Assembly (NCBI GenBank): GCA_020025345.1
Contig: JAHHSH010000037.1
Location: 1 to 18,305 of the forward strand
DNA length: 18,305 nucleotides
From: Oscillospiraceae bacterium
GTDB lineage: Bacteria > Bacillota > Clostridia > Oscillospirales > Oscillospiraceae
Reading direction: 5' to 3'
Below are positions 1 to 6,243 of this stretch, piece after piece. The position numbers were made by a program, and so were the translations under genes. Within the stretch, counting starts at the first letter, position 1. Each line of letters starts with the position of its first letter. Under the pieces are notes generated by a model, which did no database searches, was not told the DNA's origin, and saw only the letters and a list, made by a program, of their open reading frames with translations.

Positions 1-738
1 AAGGCGCGCACCTTCCGTGAGCAGATGGAGAAGGCCAAGGAGAACGCCCGCAGTAAGGGCGAGAGCGAGGCGCGGCGCATCGTAAGAGATGCCCAGCAGC
101 GCTCCGAGGAGATTTTTGCCGAGCTGGAAGCGCTGCGAAAAGAGCAGCAGCGACAGGCAAATTTCCAATCTGTCAACGATGCCAAAGCGTCGGTGCGCCG
201 CAATCTGAAGGCGGCGGAGGACGCGCTCCATATCCGTGAAAAGGTGGCGGAGCCGGAGTTGGCACCCAGCCGCCCCTTCGAGGTGGGCGATTTGGCCGAA
301 CTACCCGGTGTACGGACGGCAGCCACCGTGGTGGGTGTCAACAATGACGGGACACTTTTACTGCAGGCGGGAAAGATGAAGATGACCGTGAAGGCATCTC
401 AGGTGCGGCTCATCGAGGGGGCTGCGGCGCAGGAGAAAAAGAAGCGCCAGCGTGCCGCCGCCACCGCAGCGCCGAAGCTGCATCTGGGCGCCCGTGCCGC
501 CTCGGAACTGGATATTCGCGGGTACGAGACACTGGAGGCGGAGAGCGTTGTGGAGAATTACATCGACAGCGCCGTGATGGCAAAGCTGGGAACGGTGATC
601 ATCATTCACGGCAAGGGCACTGGCGCGTTGCGCAAGGCAGTCCACGAAATCCTCAAGCGAAATCGTGCCGTTAAGAGCTTCCGACTGGGCCGTTACGGCG
701 AAGGAGAAGCAGGCGTGACGGTGGTAGAGCTGAAATAA
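1..738 (+). CDS. mutS2: Endonuclease MutS2, C-terminal part (5' end outside window)
   Basis: The frame is open from base 1, so this is the last 245 codons of a longer gene. The N-terminal part seen here is a charged, Ala/Glu/Arg-rich helical stretch of the coiled-coil type that follows the MutS ATPase domain in MutS2. It leads to a small SH3/KOW-like segment (around FEVGDLAELPG) and a C-terminal Smr domain of about 75 residues carrying the LDIRG and HGKGTGALR motifs. In this family the ATPase dimer binds branched DNA or collided ribosomes, and the Smr domain is a nuclease; MutS2 suppresses homologous recombination and/or acts in ribosome rescue. The ATPase domain itself is not in the window. 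No clear terminator follows; the next gene has its own promoter. Confidence 0.95.
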   Translation, partial: KARTFREQMEKAKENARSKGESEARRIVRDAQQRSEEIFAELEALRKEQQRQANFQSVNDAKASVRRNLKAAEDALHIREKVAEPELAPSRPFEVGDLAELPGVRTAATVVGVNNDGTLLLQAGKMKMTVKASQVRLIEGAAAQEKKKRQRAAATAAPKLHLGARAASELDIRGYETLEAESVVENYIDSAVMAKLGTVIIIHGKGTGALRKAVHEILKRNRAVKSFRLGRYGEGEAGVTVVELK

Positions 739-814
739 GAGCGGAATTTGTGGAAAGCGCCGAATTCTTCTCATAAATGTGGAGAGCACCTAAAAAATTT
801 CGTTGGAATAAATA

Positions 815-842
815 TTGCATTCTGCGGCCATTTAGATATAAT
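815..842 (+). promoter_or_regulatory. Candidate sigma-A promoter of ptsH
   Basis: A perfect TATAAT (837-842) lies 16 bases after TTGCAT (815-820). Transcription would begin near 849, giving a leader of about 70 bases before ptsH. The -35 is poor but the -10 is perfect. Confidence 0.6.
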
Positions 843-916
843 AGAAGTACCGAAAGTTTTAGCAAACGATTTCGCTTTTATCAAAAAAATGCTGCGTATG
901 AAGGAGAGCTTGTTTC

Positions 917-1180
917 ATGTATACTCAGGAAATTACCGTTAAGAACGAGGTCGGTCTGCATGCCCGGCCTGCAACCTACTTTATTCAGAAGGCCAACGAG
1001 TTTAAATGTGGTATCTGGGTGGAGAAGGAAGAGCGCCGCGTCAATGCCAAGAGCCTGCTGGGTGTTCTGTCCCTCGGCATCGTGAAGGGTACGACCATCA
1101 CGTTGATCGCTGATGGTTCCGACGAAAAGGAAGCTGTTGCCGCTCTGGTGGAGCTGGTGGAAAACAACTTCGGCGAGTAA
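917..1180 (+). CDS. ptsH: HPr family phosphocarrier protein
   Basis: This 87-residue protein has normal HPr length. It carries the active-site motif GLHARPAT with His15, which takes phosphate from PTS enzyme I and passes it to EIIA domains. It also has the regulatory site with Ser46 (KSLLGVLSLGI), the target of HPr kinase/phosphorylase in Firmicutes. His15 marks it as HPr rather than Crh, which has Gln there. The ATG is preceded by AAGGAG at 901-906, a 10-base spacing. The gene is monocistronic: it has its own promoter upstream and a strong hairpin 12 bases after the stop. Enzyme I (ptsI) is not adjacent, unlike in B. subtilis, so the protein may act mainly in regulation as well as sugar transport; that last point is inference. 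Confidence 0.96.
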   Translation: MYTQEITVKNEVGLHARPATYFIQKANEFKCGIWVEKEERRVNAKSLLGVLSLGIVKGTTITLIADGSDEKEAVAALVELVENNFGE

Positions 1181-1191
1181 TCGAACAATAT

Positions 1192-1229
1192 AAAAGATCC
1201 GACATCTTCGGGATGTCGGATCTTTTTTT
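1192..1229 (+). terminator. Rho-independent terminator of ptsH
   Basis: An 11-bp perfect stem (1196-1206 with 1212-1222) closes a TTCGG loop and is followed by seven T. Four A before the stem can extend the pairing. Confidence 0.95.
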
Positions 1230-1265
1230 GTAACTCTTTGTAGTTCATATGTTACCGCCTGCACG

Positions 1266-1295
1266 TTGACAGAGGTGGGAAAACTATGGTAGATT
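1266..1295 (+). promoter_or_regulatory. Candidate promoter of the Met-rich lipoprotein gene
   Basis: A perfect TTGACA (1266-1271) is followed after 18 bases by TAGATT (1290-1295). A TG one base upstream of the -10 makes it an extended -10 element. The leader to the gene is about 60 bases. Confidence 0.6.
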
Positions 1296-1363
1296 GAAGA
1301 AAATTCCACCACAAGAATGTGACATTCGGACGGTGAAAAAAAGAAATAACGGAGGGTATGGAA

Positions 1364-2188
1364 ATGATGAAACGATGGATCGCCGTGGTGCTGAGCGCGA
1401 TTTTGGCCATTTCTCTGGTAGCCTGCGGTAGTAAGAAAAGCAATGACGGAGAAAAGGTCATCGCTGCGATGGAAAAGATGAGCACTGCACAGAGTTATAA
1501 TTCTACCATGAAAACAGAAGTGCAGATGCAGGTGTCGGAAATTGGAAAGATGGAGGTTTCCATGGATATGGATATGTCCTGCTTTGTGGAGCCGATGAAG
1601 GCCAAGGTAGATATGAAGATCAATATGCTGGGCCAAGGCATGGATATGTCGATGTATATGCAGGAGAAGGATGGCAAGTACGAGGTGTACGTCCAGAATG
1701 GCGGCGAGTGGCTGTCCACGGAGATGTCCATGGAGGAGATTGGACAGATGGATGCGAAGGCCAGCCTGCAGCTCTATGTGGATAGCAGTAAAAGCTTCTC
1801 CTTTGCAGGAACCGAGGAGATCAACGGCTATAAGGCAGATCGCTATGACGGTTCGATCGAGGGCGAAGCCATCCAGAAAGCCATGAGCAATATGGCCAAT
1901 ACGCCGGGCTTTAATCTGAAGGATATGGGGCTTGACGAGGATGTGTTCAAGAAGATGGGCAAGCTGCCAATCTCGATTTGGATCGACCAGGAGTCTGGCT
2001 ATCCGGTGTACTACAGTATGGATATGAGCGGGTTCATGAACCAAATTATGAAGCAGCTTATGGACAGAACGGGCACCGAGGACGTGGAAGTCAAGACGGA
2101 TAAGATGGAGATTACCATGAGCTTTTCCGATTTTAACGCAGTACCCGATTTTGAAATGCCTGAGGGAACCAATTCCACTGCGGCCTAA
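1364..2188 (+). CDS. Methionine-rich lipoprotein, DUF6612/LolA-like
   Basis: Predicted lipoprotein of 274 residues. The signal peptide (Lys/Arg, hydrophobic stretch, lipobox LVAC) ends at Cys21, so the mature protein would be anchored on the outer face of the membrane. The start at 1364 is chosen because GGAGGG (1351-1356) is 7 bases upstream; an in-frame ATG at 1358 is only 1 base from it. The mature part has alternating amphipathic strands, and the general look (helix then beta-rich, 'SYNSTMKTEVQM' near the start) is that of DUF6612-type extracytoplasmic lipoproteins with a LolA/LppX-like fold. This is recognition by eye. About 32 of 274 residues are Met, with 11 of the 37 residues from 63 to 99 being Met. 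The substrate and function are unknown. It is monocistronic, between its own promoter and a shared terminator. Confidence 0.85.
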   Translation: MMKRWIAVVLSAILAISLVACGSKKSNDGEKVIAAMEKMSTAQSYNSTMKTEVQMQVSEIGKMEVSMDMDMSCFVEPMKAKVDMKINMLGQGMDMSMYMQEKDGKYEVYVQNGGEWLSTEMSMEEIGQMDAKASLQLYVDSSKSFSFAGTEEINGYKADRYDGSIEGEAIQKAMSNMANTPGFNLKDMGLDEDVFKKMGKLPISIWIDQESGYPVYYSMDMSGFMNQIMKQLMDRTGTEDVEVKTDKMEITMSFSDFNAVPDFEMPEGTNSTAA

Positions 2189-2206
2189 TAGAAAAAAAGA
2201 TTGATT

Positions 2207-2246
2207 AAAAAAGAGGGAGGTCTCTTAAGAGACCTCCCTCTTTTTT
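2207..2246. terminator. Bidirectional terminator between convergent genes
   Basis: A perfect 18-bp stem (2207-2224 with 2229-2246) closes a TTAA loop, with six A on the left and six T on the right. It can end the plus-strand lipoprotein transcript and the minus-strand uvrC-pyruvate kinase transcript. Confidence 0.95.
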
Positions 2247-2250
2247 GCGT

Positions 2251-3228
2251 TTATCGATCCTGTTCGCCGCAAGTGGCGACCCGCAGCAGCATTTCGGCCG
2301 CTGCCAGCGGGTAGGCACCCTGCGCCGTTTCTCCGGTGAGCATCAGGGCCGCTGCGCCGTCAAGGCAGGCGTTGTAGATGTCTGTGACCTCTGCCCGGGT
2401 GGGGACAGGACTGTGGATCATGCTCTGGAGCAGGTGGGTCACCACCAGAAAATCGTGGTTGGCTGCACGGCAGGCGGCGGCAATTCGCTTTTGCGCACGG
2501 GGCAGCTCCCACAAAGGCAGATTGCTGCCCAAATCGCCGCGGGCTATCGTCACCACGTCGCACAAGTCCATCCAATCCTCCAGTGTTTCGATGCCCTGGG
2601 CGTCCTCTACCTTGGCGAAAATGCGGAGATGGGAAAGCCCCTGCGTCTCCAGCGCTTTTCGTACTTCTAAGAGATCGCGGCGGCTGCGGACAAAGGGCTG
2701 CATCACGGCGGTAACGCCGTGGAGTTCAGCCACGGCCAGATCTGCGATGTCGGCGGGGGAGACAGCGCTGCGCTGCAGCTGTACGCCGGGCAGGGTCAGG
2801 CTTTTGCGGCTCTCCAACGTGCCGCCTTGGGTGCAGCGGCAGTGGACGGCGTGCTCGGTTCGTGATTCGACCGCCAATAGAACGGCACCGTCATCCACAA
2901 GAATTTCCTGTTCCGGCTGCAAGGCGGCCAGAATGTCGTCATCCAGTGCCACACCGCCGGCGCCAAAGGTGAGAGCATCACCGGTTTGCAGTTCGATGGG
3001 CTGGGGGAGAACGCCCAATCGCATCTCCGGTCCACGGAGGTCGATGATCAGGTCCGGGCGGACACCGACAGATGCAGCGGCACGCTGCAAGGCATCCGTC
3101 CAAGGACGGCGTTCCGGGAGGGTGCAGTGGGACAGATTCAAACGAAAGCCGTTGATCCCCAGACGCAGCATGGCGGAAAGGGTGGCTTCATCGCAGCAGG
3201 CGGGTCCAAGAGTTGCGTAAGTTTTCAT
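2251..3228 (-). CDS. Short pyruvate kinase lacking the C-terminal domain
   Basis: This 325-residue protein covers the catalytic core of pyruvate kinase (PEP + ADP to pyruvate + ATP), whereas typical enzymes have 470-590 residues. Visible landmarks: Arg29, Asn31, Ser33 and His34 (RLNLSH); DLRGPEMR at 63-70; a compact B domain at about 73-155 (ILVDDG, LPGV); the PK signature with Lys206 and Glu208 (AKVED); ARGDLG with Asp232; and PTRAEVTDIYNACLDG then MLTGETAQG near the C-terminus. It ends about 25 residues after that, so the C-terminal domain used for tetramer contacts and allosteric effector binding is absent. The usual Thr after Asp63 (DTKGPE), a potassium ligand in the rabbit enzyme, is Leu64. 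The start codon overlaps the uvrC stop as ATGA, so translation is probably coupled. An AAGGAG lies 11 bases upstream. It could be a true kinase or a paralogue with another role. The symbol pyk is withheld for that reason. Confidence 0.85.
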   Translation of the reverse strand: MKTYATLGPACCDEATLSAMLRLGINGFRLNLSHCTLPERRPWTDALQRAAASVGVRPDLIIDLRGPEMRLGVLPQPIELQTGDALTFGAGGVALDDDILAALQPEQEILVDDGAVLLAVESRTEHAVHCRCTQGGTLESRKSLTLPGVQLQRSAVSPADIADLAVAELHGVTAVMQPFVRSRRDLLEVRKALETQGLSHLRIFAKVEDAQGIETLEDWMDLCDVVTIARGDLGSNLPLWELPRAQKRIAAACRAANHDFLVVTHLLQSMIHSPVPTRAEVTDIYNACLDGAAALMLTGETAQGAYPLAAAEMLLRVATCGEQDR

Positions 3229-5060
3229 TGTGTAGAATTCTCCTTGTGGAAATGATCGTAGACCGCTTGGGCGGCCTTGGGCGGAACGGCCAGCTGTAAC
3301 TCTTCCAACGAAGCGGCAGCGATGGCCCGTACTGTTTTGAAGTGGCGCATCAGCGCCTTTTTCCGCGCATCGCCCACGCCGGGGATGTGATCCAGCTGAG
3401 AAGAAAAGGCGCTGCGGCGGTGCTTTTCCCGGTGGTAGGTGATGGCAAAGCGGTGCACTTCCTCCTGAATCTGGCCGATGAGAGCGAAAAGCGGCGGACT
3501 TTGCTGAATGCCCAGCTCCTGCCCCTCCGGGGTCATCAGCGCGCGGGTACGGTGTCGGTCGTCTTTCACCATGCCCAAGATGGGCAGGGACAGTCCCAGC
3601 GCCGCCAGCGCCGTCTGCACGGCGCGGGCGTGGGTCATGCCGCCGTCGATGAGCAGCAGATCCGGGGCGGTGTCGAATTTCTCGTCGCCGTCCAAGTAGC
3701 GGCGGAACCGGCGGGTCAGAACCTCCTGCATGGCGGCGTAGTCGTCGGGGTGCTCCAGCGTCTTAATCTGGAAGCGGCGGTAGTCCCGCTTGAGGGGCTT
3801 TCCGTCCTGAAAGACCACCATGGAGGCAACCATATCGGAACTGCCGGTATTGGAGATGTCGTATGCCTCCAACCGCCGGGGCGGTTGGGGAAGACCTGCC
3901 AGCTGGCCCAAAAGCTCCAGCGTCTTGCTGGTGCGCTCGGCATCGGAGGTGATGCGCTCTACCTCCTCCTTGGCGTTGCGCTGTGCCATCAAAAGGAGAT
4001 CGTGGCGTTCACCCCGCTGGGGGACGCGCACTGTAACCCGGTGCCCGGCCTGCTCCGTCAGCAGCGCGGCAAAGGTGTCCTGTTCCTCCAGAGGGAAGGG
4101 CAGAAGAATTTCCGAGGGCAGCACGCCGCGGTCGAGATAATACTGGCTGAGGACAGCGGCAAGGATGGAAGTGTCGTCCTCTTCTGCGGCGGCGGGGAAG
4201 ACATTCACCTCTCGGCCTAAGAGATTGCCGTCTTGGATGTGCAGCACGGCGCAGCCGCAGCGCACCTCGCCGGGGAAGATGCCCCACACGTCCGTGTCGG
4301 CGCAGACACCGGCGATGACCTGCTGCTGTTTTCCCAACACGGACAGTGCCCGGATGCGGTCCCGAAGGGAGGCGGCTTTTTCAAAGGCCAGCGCTTCGGC
4401 GGCGGCCTCCATCTCCTGCTGCAGTTCGCCGGTGAGCTGTTGCAGCTTGCCGGAGAAGAGACGTTCCGCCTGCTCTATGCGGCGGTGGTACTCCTCCTGT
4501 CCGGGCCCGTTTTCCATGCAAAAGCCGTCACAGCGCCCGATGTGGTGGTTGAGACAGGGACGGTCCTTGCCAATATCCCGCGGGAAACGCCGGGAACAGG
4601 TGGGCAGACACAGCGCGGCGCATACCGCGTCGATGGCCTGCCGCGTCTCGTATCGCCCGCCAAAGGGGCCGAAGTATTTGGCACCATCGTCGGCAGTGCG
4701 GTTGACGAGGGTAAAGCGGGGGTAGGAGGACTTGATGTCCAGCCGGACAAAGGGGTAGCCCTTGTCGTCTTTTAAGAGAATGTTGTAGCGGGGCATATGG
4801 CGCTTGATGAGGGAGTTTTCCAGAATCAGCGCCTCGAATTCTGTGGAGACGAAGATGGTGTCGAAGTGATCCACCTGTGCCACCATGGCCCGTGTCTTGG
4901 CGTTGTGACCTGCGCCGCTTTGAAAATACTGGCTGACCCGGTTTTTCAGTTTCTTGGCCTTACCCACATAAATGACCTTGCCAGTCTTGTCCATCATCAG
5001 ATAGACGCCGGGTACCAGCGGCAGATCATTGGCTTTTTCACGCAGTTCATCCCGTGTCAT
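3225..5060 (-). CDS. uvrC: Excinuclease ABC subunit C
   Basis: UvrC (611 residues, usual length) makes both incisions around DNA lesions held by UvrB in nucleotide excision repair. Domains in order: GIY-YIG nuclease at the N-terminus (GVY at 18-20, YVG at 31-33, then KAKKLKNRV); a Cys-containing region; a UVR helix pair that binds UvrB (LQQEMEAAAEALAFEKAASLRDRI); an RNase H-like nuclease (EAYDISNTGSSD, LLLIDGG, EVHRFAITYHR); and C-terminal helix-hairpin-helix motifs (IPGVGDARKKALMRHF). The open frame runs further upstream to 5441, but ATG 5060 is right: it has GGGAGG just upstream, starts at the conserved domain, and lies after a promoter. It is the first gene of an operon with the short pyruvate kinase, overlapping it by 4 bases. 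Confidence 0.97.
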   Translation of the reverse strand: MTRDELREKANDLPLVPGVYLMMDKTGKVIYVGKAKKLKNRVSQYFQSGAGHNAKTRAMVAQVDHFDTIFVSTEFEALILENSLIKRHMPRYNILLKDDKGYPFVRLDIKSSYPRFTLVNRTADDGAKYFGPFGGRYETRQAIDAVCAALCLPTCSRRFPRDIGKDRPCLNHHIGRCDGFCMENGPGQEEYHRRIEQAERLFSGKLQQLTGELQQEMEAAAEALAFEKAASLRDRIRALSVLGKQQQVIAGVCADTDVWGIFPGEVRCGCAVLHIQDGNLLGREVNVFPAAAEEDDTSILAAVLSQYYLDRGVLPSEILLPFPLEEQDTFAALLTEQAGHRVTVRVPQRGERHDLLLMAQRNAKEEVERITSDAERTSKTLELLGQLAGLPQPPRRLEAYDISNTGSSDMVASMVVFQDGKPLKRDYRRFQIKTLEHPDDYAAMQEVLTRRFRRYLDGDEKFDTAPDLLLIDGGMTHARAVQTALAALGLSLPILGMVKDDRHRTRALMTPEGQELGIQQSPPLFALIGQIQEEVHRFAITYHREKHRRSAFSSQLDHIPGVGDARKKALMRHFKTVRAIAAASLEELQLAVPPKAAQAVYDHFHKENSTQ

Positions 5061-5093
5061 GGTGGAGCTCCTCCCTGTAAAACATGTGATGAC

Positions 5094-5122
5094 AGTATAA
5101 CACGCACCGTCGGCGGGGGCAA
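5094..5122 (-). promoter_or_regulatory. Candidate promoter of uvrC
   Basis: On the minus strand, TTGCCC (5117-5122), a 17-base spacer and TATACT (5094-5099) lie about 35 bases before the uvrC start. It is back to back with the promoter at 5135-5162. Confidence 0.6.
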
Positions 5123-5134
5123 GGGAAAGGACTC

Positions 5135-5162
5135 TTGCACAATGGGGGAAAATGTGTATAAT
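5135..5162 (+). promoter_or_regulatory. Candidate promoter of the L,D-transpeptidase gene
   Basis: TTGCAC (5135-5140), a 16-base spacer and a perfect TATAAT (5157-5162). It diverges from the uvrC promoter, the two -35 boxes being only 12 bases apart. Confidence 0.65.
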
Positions 5163-5215
5163 GTAAAATATATGGAGAAATAAGAGAGAAAAGATGAGTT
5201 TTATAGGTGGAGAAT

Positions 5216-6190
5216 ATGAAGAAGATGCGTGTGAAGAAACTGCTCGGGATGTTGCTGGCGCTGACGCTGCTGTGCGGCTGTGGGGCAAAGACCCAGACGC
5301 CGGCGGGGGAAAATAAGAGCCCCATACCGAAGCTGCCGATAGAACAGCATATGAAGCCTTTGGAACTCCCGCCGCTAAAACCGGAGGAGAAACCGGAGCC
5401 GACGCCTGCGCCGGAACCCGAATCCACGTCGAAACCCGCACCGGAGCCGGAACCTGTAGGAGGGGCGCCCTACTATGTGCGGGTGAACTGTGAAATGAAC
5501 ACGGTGACCGTCTATACGATGGACGAGAACGGGAAATATACCGTGCCGCATTGTGCCATGGTGTGCTCCAGCGGCGTGGGCGGCAGTACGCCGCTGGGCA
5601 GATATGAGCTGACTGGGAACCGCTGGAAGTGGCTGGGCTTGGTGGGCGGCGTGAAGGGAATGTACACCACCCAGATTATCGGGGACTACCTCTTCCACTC
5701 GGTACCCTATATGGAGTGGTACGACCATGGCAGTCTGCAGCCCGGCGAATTTGATAAGCTGGGGCAGGCGGCCTCCCACGGCTGTATTCGCCTGCAGGTG
5801 CGGGACGCCAAGTGGATTTACGATCATATGTGGGAGATTGAGGGAGTAGAGCTCTACAACAGTTCCGATCCCGGCCCGCTGGGAAAGCCCACTGCACCTA
5901 AAATCGGGGACAGCGCCTATCCCCGCTGGGATCCTACCGACCCGGACGAGAACAACCCGTGGCTGAACCCACCGGAACCGGAACCCAATCCCGGACCGGA
6001 TCCCGATCCGACGCCGGAGCCCGAACCCGAACCGGATCCTAAACCCAATCCCGAACCAGATTCCGGTTTAGAACCGGATGGAAAACCCATTCCTAAACCG
6101 GAGGAAAGACCGACTCCCGAGGGAACCCCGGATCCCGCGCCGGAGACCACTTCCAAAGTGGTTCCTGCAAAAGAGCGGCCCGCTGTGTAA
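5216..6190 (+). CDS. L,D-transpeptidase (YkuD) lipoprotein with Pro/Glu-rich linkers
   Basis: Predicted surface-anchored L,D-transpeptidase of 324 residues, of the family that cross-links or modifies peptidoglycan through a Cys-thioester. A basic N-terminus and hydrophobic stretch end in LCGC (Cys22), a lipobox-like site. Residues 48-80 are a Pro/Glu/Lys-rich spacer. The YkuD domain spans about 85-215, with the FHSVPY strand (His161) and the SHGCIRL motif containing catalytic Cys190 and Arg192. Residues from about 230 to the end form a second Pro/Glu/Asp/Asn-rich tail. The start is not certain. GTG 5207 is the longest option, but it lies inside the GGTGGAG (5206-5212) that looks like the ribosome binding site. 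I therefore prefer ATG 5216, though the spacing is short; ATG 5225 is also possible. It is monocistronic. Confidence 0.9.
   Translation: MKKMRVKKLLGMLLALTLLCGCGAKTQTPAGENKSPIPKLPIEQHMKPLELPPLKPEEKPEPTPAPEPESTSKPAPEPEPVGGAPYYVRVNCEMNTVTVYTMDENGKYTVPHCAMVCSSGVGGSTPLGRYELTGNRWKWLGLVGGVKGMYTTQIIGDYLFHSVPYMEWYDHGSLQPGEFDKLGQAASHGCIRLQVRDAKWIYDHMWEIEGVELYNSSDPGPLGKPTAPKIGDSAYPRWDPTDPDENNPWLNPPEPEPNPGPDPDPTPEPEPEPDPKPNPEPDSGLEPDGKPIPKPEERPTPEGTPDPAPETTSKVVPAKERPAV
5969..6061 (+). repeat. Degenerate Pro-Glu/Pro-Asp/Pro-Asn coding repeats
   Basis: Within the L,D-transpeptidase gene, near-tandem six-base units (ccggaa, cccgaa, cccgat, cccaat) encode Pro-acidic dipeptides. A shorter stretch of the same kind is at 5384-5456. 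Such tracts probably form an extended linker through the wall and may vary in length by slippage. Confidence 0.85.
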
Positions 6191-6196
6191 TAAAGC

Positions 6197-6240
6197 AAGA
6201 AGCCCCTGTCTGACAGCTGTCAGACAGGGGCTTCTTTTTT
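6197..6240. terminator. Terminator between L,D-transpeptidase gene and recG
   Basis: A perfect 40-base palindrome (6197-6216 with 6217-6236) is followed by a T run ending at 6240. On the plus strand it is a standard terminator. On the minus strand the T-tract after the stem is interrupted (GCTTTATTA), so termination of recG there is plausible but weaker. Confidence 0.93.
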
Positions 6241-6243
6241 CCT

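Noticed and set aside
739..916. Possible small RNA or terminator between mutS2 and ptsH
   Set aside because: No stable hairpin with a T-tract is visible; only the ptsH promoter and leader could be supported.
881..2044. 387-codon open frame on the minus strand opposite ptsH and the Met-rich lipoprotein
   Set aside because: The His-rich translation comes from reverse-complemented ATG (CAT) codons of the Met-rich gene; it also crosses the ptsH terminator.
5061..5441. Upstream extension of uvrC to 5441
   Set aside because: It would cross the divergent promoters and the other gene's start; ATG 5060 has the ribosome binding site and the conserved N-terminus.
5969..6061. Short near-tandem repeats considered as a CRISPR-like or regulatory array
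   Set aside because: The units are six bases long, in frame and encode Pro-acidic dipeptides; there are no spacers.
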